NCBI GenBank assembly: GCA_003117195.1
Contig: BDSI01000018.1
Span: 410,230 to 474,229, forward strand
DNA from: Eudorina sp. 2006-703-Eu-15
Taxonomy: Eukaryota; Chlorophyta; Chlorophyceae; Chlamydomonadales; Volvocaceae
Length of the DNA stretch: 64,000 bases
Direction: 5' to 3'
Positions 27,001 through 39,000 of the stretch are shown piece by piece (within the stretch, counting starts at the first letter, position 1; every line of letters starts with the position of its first letter). Made by a program: the position numbers and the translations under genes. The notes beneath the pieces were generated by a model. The model saw nothing but the letters and a program-made list of their open reading frames with translations, did not search any database and was not told the origin of the DNA.

Positions 27001-30000
27001 ATCATTGACTGGCGGCCCCACCTGCCGCACCTCTTCGCCACGATATCGGCTCTGTTCGATGTGCCCGTGGGCCCCTCCCGGGGCATCGCTGACGTCATCA
27101 ATCGGGGCACGCCAGGGAGGGCGGCTGTGCTGTTCGCGGATCAGGTGGGGGGGAGGGAGAGAGACGGGCGGGAGGCGGGAGGGGACCCGCGCTCATGCGG
27201 CCAGTTGCCGCCTACCCCTCCACCGCCACCGCCACCGCCACCGCCACACGGTCGAGTGCCCGTCGCCAAGTGCTCCTTGACCGACGTCTACCTCCTGTCC
27301 CGGCTTGTATGGCTCTGACCCGGCCCCAAAACCTACCGCATGTGCAGCCCCAACCCCCCCGGCCCAACCCAGCTGCGTGTTCCACGTGCCCGCTGCATGG
27401 GGTCACCCGGACCGTTGTGATGCCATCCCCACCCGCCCATAGGGGGCCACCCGTGTCCTGTACCCCCCCGCGCCAGCCCTCAGCCCCCTTGTCCTCGGCC
27501 CCGCCCTCCTGCTTGACCACTGCATGACCCCGGCCCCCACCCGCCACGCCCCCCGGCCCCCATTGCAAAACCCCATTCCTGAGCTCCCACGCCCTACGCC
27601 CCCCCCCCGCCTCCTCCCACTCCACAGATGGGCTACGGGCCCTTCCACGCCGCCCGCCTGGCGGTGCACCTGCTCCGCTGCACCGCCGACCCCGTCCGGG
27701 GGCCCCCCACCTCCGCCGCCGCGTCCGAGGCCGCAGCGCACCTGGAGCACCTGACCTCCCTGCTGGAGCAGTACTACCACCCCTCCAACACGGGTGGGCA
27801 GGGCAGGGCAGGACCGCGGCTGAGGGGGTGGGGGCGCGAAGTACGGGAGGGTTCTAGGGTGGGGTTTAGGGAGCGGGTGGTGGGGGAAGTACCGTATTTA
27901 GAGAGTACGTTGATACATACACTGAAAACGGTTTTGAGGATAGCAAGTCGGTGGTATCCCTCCAGGCGATCCTATAGGGGCCACTCAATCGCCAACAGTG
28001 CCCCCGCCCGCCCGCCCCCTGCCGTTGTGGTCTGTCTGTCTGTCTGTCGGTCGGTCGGTCGGTCGGTCGGTCGGTCGGTCGGTCGCCAGGCAAGTGGTGC
28101 AAGGAGCTGGGCACCCTTCTCAAGCACCTGGTCAAGTCGGCCGTCAAGCAGCTGGAGAGGCAGCAGCCGCCGCCGGCCTCCGCCTCGCTGCCGCCCAGCG
28201 CCGCGGCCAGCGGCGGCGGCGCCGCCGGCGCCGCGTCCCCGCCGCCCGCCTCCGCCGGCCCCCTCACCCACATCGACGACGAGTACCTGGGAGAGGAGTT
28301 CGAGTACATGGAAATCGAGGTGGATGAGGGGGCGGTGGCAGTCGGCGGGGACGGCGAGGGCGGAGGCGAGGGGGCTGCTGCGGCGGCGGTGGCCGCGGGC
28401 TCTCCCGGCGGCGCTCGTCCCTGGGTTTCGGAGCTGCGGGAGGCGGAGCTGCAGCGGCTGGCGGGCTGCTGTCTCAAACTGGCGGCCCGGGGGCAGTTCT
28501 CCAAGGACTCTAGTGAGACCGGGCTGGGGGCTGGGCTGGGCGGGGTGATGTGATGTGATGCTTTGCCCTGCTCTGCTCCGGGAGGGATGGAGTTGGGGTC
28601 CCCGAGTACACTGCGATGCCCCCGGAGACGGGTGCCAGGCCGGGAGGGCGTTGAGAGACCAGTATGTGTGTGTCGATGCCGCATTATGCCCTCACGTCAA
28701 GGAGAGGGCGGCGTGTGGGCCGCAGCCGCAGCGAGAGGGTAGTGATACCCTTAACACCAACCCAACATCCCTCCTCATCCCGCCCCGCCCCTCCTCATCC
28801 CGCCCCCACCCCGCCCCTCCTCGCCCCGCCCCCACCTCGCCTCGCCCCGCCCCCTCAGCCATCGCCAACGTGTCCATCAAGGCCCTGTCCCAGCTGGCGC
28901 TGCTGACCCCCCACCGTGTTCTGCCCCTCGTCGTCCAGCGCTTCCGAACCGCCCTCGCCACCGCCACCGCCACCCACCAGCTGGTGGCCGCCACCGCCAC
29001 CCTGGCGCTGTGTGTGCGGCCCATGCTGCTGGTGGGCTGGGAGGCGGGGGTGGGGGCGGCGGCGGCGGAGGGGCAGGGCGCCGACGGAGGCGCTGGCGGC
29101 GGCGGCGGCGGCGGCGGCGACGGTGAGGGGGAGCGGGAGACGGCGGCGCAGCTGGTTTCGGAGGCCTTGATGGCGGCGCTGCCCGGACTGGACGCAAACG
29201 ATGAGCCCAAGACCAACGCTGTACTGCAGCTGTACGTGTCTGTGATTTCGGCACTGCCGCGCCTGCGAGGCGCCGGTGAGGAGGATGAGGACGACGAGGC
29301 GGCGGCGCGGGAGGAGGAGGAGGAGCAGGGCTTCGCGCGGCGGGCGGAGGCCGCGGCGCCGCCGGAGGCGGTCCCCGCGGGGGCGACCGCCATGGACTTG
29401 GGAGGGACGGCCTCCGCCGCCATTGGCGGCGGCGGCGGCGGTGGCGGCGAGGTGACCCTGTCGCTGTACGTGGCGGAGTGGGCGGAGGAGGTCCTGGAGC
29501 GCTGCCTGGCGCTGCTCCAGAACCTGGATTCGGGTCCGGGCCACCGGGCCACCGATATGGCCTCGCAGGGGAATGCCGGGGCCGCCAGCACCAGCTCCTT
29601 CCTCACAGGGGTGGGTGGTGGTTGGACGGTTATTTGGTTGGGTAGTTGTTTTTAGGTAGTTGGGTGGTAGCTGTTTGGTAGTTGGGTGGGTGGGGATGGG
29701 CGAATACTGCATAGGTGCCTGGGAGGGAGGGCGGATGGCTAAGGTGGGGCAGGGAGGGGTACAGGAAGGTGGGGCAGGGAGGGGGGCCGGTGTGGGATGG
29801 AACCCCCGCTACGGGACGGAGGGCAAGCGGGGTACCGCCCCACGGGGCGATGAGGGGGGAATGGGGTTGCGTTGCTCGTAATTTTGAGTAACGGAACCAA
29901 CCCCGATCCCGCCGCGACTCGAGCTGCGCTGCCCCTAGGGCCACCATTGCGCATCGGCCCCCCCACAGCTCACCACCAGTATGGGTATGTCCACCAATGT

Positions 30001-33000
30001 CCTATACCCCCACCTCACCACCGGCCACCTCACACCCCTCCCGGGCTGGGTAGCACAACCCCGTATCCCGCTATTCCCTCTCCCCCCCCCCCTCCCATGT
30101 ACTCCTCACCATCGCCCGCGCCTCTTATGTCAATCAAGACAGCGAAACCGCAAAACGTCAACCGAACCCGCGTTACGTTTCCCCCCTCCTTCCCCTCAGG
30201 GCCGGTCTCTGTTCGACCCTCTGTGGCAGCTGCTGCTCCACCACATCCGCCCCTCCGTGCGGCGGCACCTGGTACGGCGCCTGGCGGCCTTCGTGCTGGG
30301 GGGCACCGCCCCGGGGGTGGCGTCGGAGGTGGCCACCATCGCGGCGCAGGCGACCTCCGCAGCGCCCCGGGAGGCGCTGAGGGCGCTGCTGCTGCCGCTG
30401 CTGGCGCGGATGGAGGCGGAGGTGGAGGAGCTGCCGCGGCTGGATCTGGAGGCGGACGGGGAGGGGGAGGGGGAGGGGGGCCGAGGCCAGGCTGCGGCAG
30501 GTGAGGCGCGGAGGGGGCCGGGCCGGCAGGCAGGCAAAAGGGGGGTGGTGTTGCCGGGCCGCCGGGGAGCGCCCTCCCTCCCACCAGCCTCCAGAGGAGC
30601 TCCCCCTTGGTGCTGATGGGTGCGAGGGTGCGAGTCCTTAACACAAAGGGGCACAAAGGGCACACGGGGGCGCACACGTGTGCGTGTGTGTGGGGGGGGG
30701 GTCTGTGGGTTCTGATGGGCCCTTGCCCTTGTCCTGAATCTCCTGTCTCGCGCTCCTCTGTGTCCGCGCACCTGCAATTGCACCCTTCCCCTCCCCTCCC
30801 CTTCCACCCCAGTGCTCAGTTTGAGAAATTGTCTACCAATTTCCTATACTCCCCTTCCACCCCACCCCCGCCGGGGTACTGTACCGTATCTCGATCGGGC
30901 CTTTGCCCTGGCAGCAACGAAACTCCCGACACGTCTTCCAATTTCCTGCACCCGCCCCTACCCTATAATATATTTCCAACATGTCCACCAATCTCCTGCA
31001 CCCTCCCCTCCCCTTCCCGCCTCCCCCCCCCTTCCGCAGCCCCCGCTGCCCCCAGCACCGGCCGCGAGTCCACCCTGCGCTACCAGCTGGCCATCCTGAC
31101 AGAGTCCCTCAACCAGCTGCACGCCGACCACTTCACAGCGCCCGACATACACACGGCGGCGGGGCTGCCCGCGCTGGGGCCGCCGCCGCCGCCGCAGCCG
31201 CCCCCGGGCCCCGGGGGTCCGTCGGCGCTGCCCCCCGGCAGCCTGGGCGCCCGGGTGCTGGCGCTGTCTGACCGGCTGATGGGGGTCAACAGTCTGGTGC
31301 TGCAGGAGGAGGGCTCGACGCTGGGGTCGGTGGCGGTGTCGGTCTTGGCGAGGTGGGGTTCCGGGGAGGGTGGGTGGGTACAGGAAATTGGTAGACATGT
31401 TTAAAGTGCGCTGCTGCCAGAGCAGAAGTACTAGGGGGATACTAGGGGGGGGGCACGTCATCGTGCCGTGGGCCTGGCACGTCTTTGCTGGCAGGGGTAC
31501 AGCGAAGCGGCCGCCCAGGACGGCAGCCGGGTGTAGTGTATGTGCCGTAACACGACAACGGGGCGGCGGCGGGCCCGTTGGGGAGGCCAGGTCGGGGTCC
31601 GCCGCCGCGTGTTCGAGTGCGGGTGGGTGCTCTGCGCCACCCGAGACTCAATACCGACCTCCCCTGGCGCCTCGTCCGCGCGTCCGTCGCCACCACCGCC
31701 ACCCACACCCACACTCACCCACCCACCCACTGCCGTCCCCTCCGCCAGGTACTGGGTGGAGCCGCACCTCCCCTGGCGCTACCCCGCGGGGCGGCCGGGC
31801 AGCCCGGGCGCGGGTGCCCCCTCCGGTGTGCCGCCGCTGGTCCCCGGCCGGGGGGTGGAGCTGTGGATTGACAAGTTTGGGAGCAGCTACAAGCGGCCCA
31901 GGTCAGGTCAGGGGCCGGCATGGGGCAAGGAGGGAAAGGGGGGCGCATTGCAGGTCTCAGGCGGTCGGGGGCAGGCGGTCGGGGCACGGGGAGGGAGTTG
32001 GGGAAGCGGTTGGGGAGGGGGTTGGGGAAGCGGTTGGGGAGGGGGTTGGGGAAGCGGTTGGGGAGGAGGTTGGGGAGGAGGTTGGGGACGGGGAGGGTCA
32101 TCTGCGTCACGTGCGCCGCCGCATCCGCAGGGGCCGGGTGGGGTCCTGCAGGTGGCGACTGGGGGTGCGGGGTGCGGTGTGGCGAGGGGGGAAGGACCGG
32201 GGCCACGGAGGGCGGGAGCTACCTGGATCGTGCAGGACCTGCGCCGCCGCGGGGGTGTGTCAGAGTGCGCCGGGCGCTGCATATGTGCCTGCCGCCTGCC
32301 CACCCCACAGGGGTGCGGGTCGACTGGTGGGAGTACCGTACCTTGGGGTGGGAGTACCGTACCTCGGGGTCCGGGTGGTGGCTCCAGGGTGGGCGGGTGG
32401 TGGCTCCAGGGTGGGCGGGTGGTGGCTCCAGGGTGGGCGGGTGTCTCTCTGGACGCCCTGTTGGTGGTGCTGGGGAGCGCTCTTGCTGGGAGCGCCTCCG
32501 AGCCGTGAGGCCGTTGGCCCCCTCGCACCCCTCCCGCCTCCCTCTTTTGACGTGTGCGTCCGCCGCCTCGTTGGTGGCACCACCGCCTTGCGCTGCCCCG
32601 CCCCGCCCCGCCGCACCCTGTCCTGTCCTGTCCCCCTGCCCCCCAGGTGGTGGAAGCCCTCCCCGGCCCACGTGGCGCTGGCCCATCAGCTGATAGCGCA
32701 GCGGCTGCTGGCCCCGGCCCGGCGGATGAGGGCGCAGGTGGCGGCGGGGGGCGCGGGGAGCTCCTCCTCCTGGAGCGGGGATGCGGCCGCGAAGCTGCGG
32801 CTGAGGGGGGAGCTGCTCCGGGTAGGTGACGGGGTGGGGTGGGGTGACGGGGGTTGTGTGGGATGGGGGTGGGGGCGGGGGATAAATAAGAAATGGGTGG
32901 ATATGTGGATGTGTTGATGTTTATACTTCACTGTGACTGCCCCGGGGGCAAAGATCCGGCCAAGAAACCACTGTGTGAGGATACGGTATCAACAGCGATG

Positions 33001-36000
33001 CGACGAACTCCTTGCACCCGTCCGGTATGCACGGAGAGTGGATTCGCTCTCCACCGCGCGGTGGACCCCGGGGTGCGACCGCGGGGTGGACCCCCTCCCA
33101 CCTCCCTTGGGTCGCCCTCCGCCCCTCGCCCGCCCGCCGCTCCCCCCCCCTCCTCCGCAACGCGCTGCCCGCTCTCTGCACTCGTTCCAGTGGGCCGGGC
33201 CTCCAGCCCCTTCCCCTCGCACCCGCCCGCAACGGCCGGGGGCCCGGGTCGCGGCTGCCGCGACGGAAACATCGTAGGGCCGCCAGCCAAGCCGATCGCG
33301 TGTAGTGCGTGCTACACCAGGAACGTTGCCGTGTGCTCAGCGAAACAAGCCCGCCCTGACCCCCCTGATTCCCCCCTGCCCCCCCCCTTGACCCCCAATT
33401 TGAATATGTCTACGAATTTCCTATACCCCTGACACACACACCCGCCCTGACCCAACCAGCCCGTTGTTGCGGTGCGTGTGTCGACGAGGAAACGCCTGCC
33501 CTGCGTGCCAGGGTTGATGTACCTGGTGTAATTGTGTGTAAAAGAAAACTGAATTGTGTACCGTATATATATATACATGTATGTGCTGTGTGTGCTGTGT
33601 GGCCTACCCTCCACAGATGCGCGGTCTGCTGCTCGGCCTGCTGTCGATGCTGCCGGACTTCCAGTTTGGGCAGGGCGATGGCGATGGCGGGGTGTCTCTG
33701 GCGGTGGCGGGCGGTCTGGGGGTCCCGGTGGGGGCCCCCGGTGTGCGGGAGGGGCTGGCGGAGGTACTGGTGGAGGTGGGCAGGTGAGCGGCAGGGGGGG
33801 CGGGGCGGGGTGGGGTGGGGTGGGGTGGGGTGGGGTGGGGGGTGGGGCGGGGTGACAGCAGCTGATAGCAGGGAATCAAGGGGGAAGGGGGGGGTAGAGG
33901 GGGCGCGAGTTGGCGGAAAACTGAAGGGAAACGGGTGGCAGGTTTGGAGAGCGGGGGAGGGGTGGGGTGGAGGGGGAGGAGGGTGGGGAGGAGACACGCG
34001 GTATGTTGTGACGGGGCTGGGGCGGCGGGCCGCTGGGCTTCCCGTCAGCCCCTGTACCCCTGATCCTCCTGACTAATTGTCAGTCGGTATCAGGACAGCG
34101 AGGCTGCAAGAATAGTAGTTACCTGGGCGGTTGGCGACGGCGTTGGTGACGTAAAGTAGACGATCCCTTCCCGCTGCCCCTCCCTTCCCCGCACCCTCCC
34201 CTGGGTTTACCTCCCCCCTCCTCCCTCAGTATAAATATGTCTACCAATTTCCTATACCCCCCTCCCCCTCCCCTCCCCCTCCCCCCTGGTTTCAGCGCTC
34301 TGGGCCCTCCGCCGACCCCGAGCTGCTGCACCTGGTGGCTCGCTGCGGGGGGGTGCTGCTGGCGGCGGGCAGCATCGAGTACGTGAGCGGGCAGTCGGAG
34401 GAGAAGAACCAGAGAGCCACCGCCCACCTCTACTCGGATGCGCCGGCGGCGTCGAGGCTCGTGGTGGGTGGGTGGGTGGGTGGGTGGGTGGGTGGGTGGG
34501 TGGGTGGGTGGCTGGAAAAAGGGACCCGCTGAGAGCTTGTCATTCGACCTCGGCCTGACTGTGTATCCCGCTATCAGGTTTCTGTGGGCTGGGCGGAGGC
34601 GATCGTGTGGTTGGGCACGGGGGCATCGCTTCCCGGGCTCAGCTATTCCCCCCTTGGACATGTCCCGCACTACTGCTGCTCTGCTCTGCCCAACAACGCA
34701 CCCCTGACGAGGGCCCCCCTCCTCCTCCTAGGGCCTAAGGCACCCCCCCCCCTTTCCCCGCTCTGGCAGCAGCGCAGCTTCAATCAGTCTCCACCCTTTC
34801 CCCTTCACACCCGCGCCCCTGCCAACCCCAACCTCTGCCACCTCACTTTCCCCCTCCCCCCCTCCCCCCTCCAGCCCGGTCTGGTGTGGCGGCGTCGGTC
34901 CCCCATGTGGCTGGTCCAGGGCCGGCTGTTCAACGGTGTCCTGGCGAGGGCCTCCGCCGCAGCCTTCCGCTCCTGGGCCACCACCCAGCAGCCCGAGCTG
35001 ACCAGCCTGCAGCAGGTGGGGCGGTGGGTGGGGGAGGGGGAGGGGGAGGGGAGGGGGAGGGGGAGGGGAGGGGGAGGGGAGGGGGAGGGGGAGGGGGAGG
35101 GGAGGGGGAGGGGGAGGGGAGGGGGAGGGGGAGGGGAGGGGGAGGGGAGGGGAGGGGGAGGGGAGGGGGAGGGGGAGGGGAGGGGGAGGGGGAGGGGAGG
35201 GCGGGTATAGGATATTGGTAGACTGGGGGAGAGGGGGGGAGAAAGGGGAGAGGAGGGGCATGTGGGTGGAGGGAGAGGGAGGGGGAGGCAGGGGAGGCAG
35301 GGTAAGGAGGGCCAGCCGTCGCGGAGGGACCCGGCGAGGCGGGACGCGGGGCGCTGGGGCCTCTTGGGCGGGCGAGTTCGTCGGCAGGGCTCAGGGGTTT
35401 TAGGGTGTGGGTTCTAGGTTGTGTGTGTGTGTGTGTGTGAATGTGTGTTTAGAATTGCAACCCGCCCGTGAATGTGTGTGTTCGTGGGCTGGGAGGTCAG
35501 GTGTGCAGTGATATGCGGGGTGCATAACAGTCCCCAGCAGTTGCCCGTTATGATTGCGTGTGCCAGTTTTCTGTTGGCGGTTGAATTCACCCCTGCCGCA
35601 AGGGTCGAGTGGCGGCGCGGGAGGGGGGGGTCCCGGGGGGGGTCCAGGGTGGCCGCAGCCGTCATGGCCTTCCCCCCCTCCCCCCGAGCATGGCCACTAA
35701 GGAGGGTGCCCCCCTGACCCCCTGACCCCCTGCCGCCCGCCCCGACCACCCCGGTGCGACCATCCCTTCCTGGACACGTCTCGGCCTACAGACCTCCCAT
35801 CTGTGCTCGCAGCTCCGGGCCTCCGGCCACCCTGCCCAATCTCCTATACCCGGCCCCGCCCCGCTGTCCGCCTCCCCCCCCCCCCCGCGCCGCCCGCCCC
35901 CCCGCGCCGCCCCCTCCAGTTCCCCACCTCCTACCTGGCGCTCCTCCGCAACCTGTGCCTCCAGTCCCAGCACCCCAACGCGGCCCTGGCCCGCACCGCC

Positions 36001-39000
36001 GCCGCCGCCGTCGACGTCGCCACCAAGCGCTTCCCCTGCCTCGCGCCCGCCTACCTGCCGTACTTCCTCGCGGCGCTCGCGGACGTGCCGTACGACATGT
36101 CGCCGGCGGCGCGCGACCCGCCGCTGGCCGAGTTCTTCGCGCGGGTGCGCGAAGCCGCCTTCGGCGGCGGCGGCGCAGCCGCCGCCGCCGCCGCGGAAGC
36201 GGCGGCGGCGCCCGCGGCGGCTCCGCAGCCGGTCAGTGAGATCGAGAGTCACGGCCGCGTGAAGGGCTCCTGCAGCGCCATCAACGGCACGCTGTCCTTC
36301 TGGCGCCTCATCTCGAGGTCCACCGACTGGTTGGCGGCGGCGCTGGCGGCGCTGCTGGCGGCGCGCGCCCACAACGCGTCCGTACCGCAGAAGGCGCTGG
36401 GCGACCTGCTGATTAACTTCGCGGGCCGCTTTCTGCACCCGCCCGCCATGTCGTACAGCAGTGGCGGCGGACCGTCGCCGTACGTGGACCTGGTGCAGTC
36501 GGTCGTGGAGCTGGCGCGGCCGGGCGCGATGGCGCGACGCGGCGGCACGTTTCGGTACACGATCATCGCCAATGCGGTTCTGACGCTGCTGCTGCCGCAC
36601 CGGTACGGCCCGGCGGCGGCGGCGGAAGGGCGGCCCGTCAGCGACTACGGTGGCGGCGCGGACGGGGAGGTGGCGGCGCTGCTGCTGCGGCACATGTTGG
36701 GGCTGCTGGTGGGGGCCGACGCGCCGCAGCTGCGGCAGCTGGGCATGTCAGGTGGGTGTGTATCCATGTATGTAAACGATAACTGAGCCGCGAGAAGCGA
36801 TCATAGAAGCGGTGCATGCGACGGAAACAGAGGACACCCGAAACCCGCCCGGGTGGGTGTGTTTAGAAATGCAACCCCGGGTGTGTGTGTATGTATGTGG
36901 GGGTTTGGGGTTGAGGGTTGGAGGTCCGAGGGGGGGTTTGGAGGTCCGAGGGGGGTTTGGAGGTCCGAGGGGAAGGGGAAGGGGAAGGGGGGGCCGAGGT
37001 TTGAACGGTGGTGAAGGTAAGGGGGGTTCTAAGGGTTGGAGGAGTGGGGCAGAGAGGGCGCAGTTGGGGCGGGCGTGCCGTGTGGCCTGACACCCCCCTC
37101 CCTGCCCCCCGTCAACATCCTACGCACCCCGCAATCCCTTCGTCCACACGTGCTGGGTGTGCCCGGGTCTGTTGACCTGGGCGTGTTGTTCTTCGCTTCT
37201 TCCACCTCCCCCCCTCCCCCTCCCTGTTACCTCCGCCCCTCCAAGGCACCTTCCTGCCCCTGGTGGCTGTGGAAGAGTACCGGGCCCCCCTGCCCCGCCT
37301 GGTGGAGGTCCTGAGGGAGGTCATATCGTCAGGGGGGGCTCCGGCCCCCGCAGACCAGCAGCAACAGCAGCCGGAGGCGGGGCTGCCGGAGGCGGGGGCG
37401 GCGGCGGCGGCCTCAGCGGCGGCTGCGCGGGTCTCTCCGGACAGCGGCCGCAGCGGCTGGGGCTGGCGGCTGGTGCACTCGCTGGTGCACAGCCACACGG
37501 ACCTGGACAATGCGGAGGCCATGAAGGATAAGCGGTAGGGGGGTGGGAAGGGTTTAGGAGGGGCAGGGGGGCGGGTTGGGGGAGGTAGGGGGGCGTCTGG
37601 GTGGAGGGGCAGATGGGGCTTCTCCTCCCTTCGTCCTACCCTCCCGTACCGGCTCCCCTCTTTTCCCCCCTTGCTCTGGAAGCGGCGCAGAATAAATAAG
37701 TATATACCAATTTCCTCCCCCTCCCTCCCCCCCGCCCTTCCCCCCTCCCCTCGCTCCGCAGCGGCGCCGGGCTGCTGGCCCTGCAGCAGAAGGTGCTCAA
37801 CATGACGTTCGAGGAGATGGCGGCCGGGCTGGCCACACTGCCCCTGGACCGACTGGCCAAGTGGCCCAACGACGGACTGACGGTGCCGGCGGCCGTGGCG
37901 GACGGCGCCTTCGTTGTACGGCACGCCCGGCTGGTGCAGCTGCTGGCGGCGGCGGCGCCGGCGGAGGTGAGCCGGCTGTACGGTACCGGTATGTATGATA
38001 CCGGTAACATTAACATGCATGTGGTACGTATATACTTATTTGCACTTGGGATATCGGGCCGTACAGGACACATGCAAACGGCCGTACAGGACACATGCAC
38101 AGGACCCGACAGTAGGGCCTCACACGCTGTGCCGTACGCGTCTGGATGACGGGCGCGTCTTCTTAAAACCCCCACGGTCAGCGCCTCATCCCTTCCCGGT
38201 CCCCCCCTCCCCCTTTTGGCGCCCCCCCCCTTGACTCCCTCCTCCCTCCCTCCCTCAGATGCTGTCCGCCCTGCGCGCCCCCCTGGAGTCCCTCACCTCC
38301 CCCGACCGCCTCTCCGCCGCCGTCAATATCTCCGACAAGGCCGAGATGGCCACCGCGGCGGAGGTGCTGGCGGGCCTCATCGCCAGTGGGGCGCCCTGGG
38401 TGCCCGCGGCGGCGGCGGCGGCGGCGGCGGGGCCGACGGAGGCGGGGGCGGGGGCGGGGGCCGTGGGCGACGCGGCCCGCGGCCCCGGCGGCGACGGCGG
38501 GTGGGCTCTGGCGGCGCTGGCCCGGGCAGTCCGGGGGACCAGCCTCGACATGTCGAACAGCTGGGCGGTGTCGTACAGGTGAGCGCCTTATGTACGGAAC
38601 CCGCACCCGTATGGGGGCATGGCAATACCGTGGCTATCCTGCGATGATGCCATATGGTTTGTTGAGACGGTTGTGTGTGGGCTGGGTGGCGGATGGCGGA
38701 TGGCGGCTGCGCCCGCCCCTCGTTCCGCCCTGCCCCTCTGGAGACGACTTGCCGCTGAACCCGAGGACACGCTCCGCCCGAGGGGGTGGTCGGGCCGCTG
38801 CACTGTGGCGGTATCCTCCGGGGGAGGTGAGGTGAGGTGCTACGGCAGGTGTGGGGACGGCGGTGATGGCGGCGGGGGTGGCGGCGGTGGCGGTAGGCCG
38901 CCCAGGTCGCGAGGATGGGCTTGAGGCCCTTGCCCCCGGCTCGTGAAGCCGAAGCGGTCTATGGGTTTCTGTACGAGAATGAGTACGGGGGTTGGCACCG

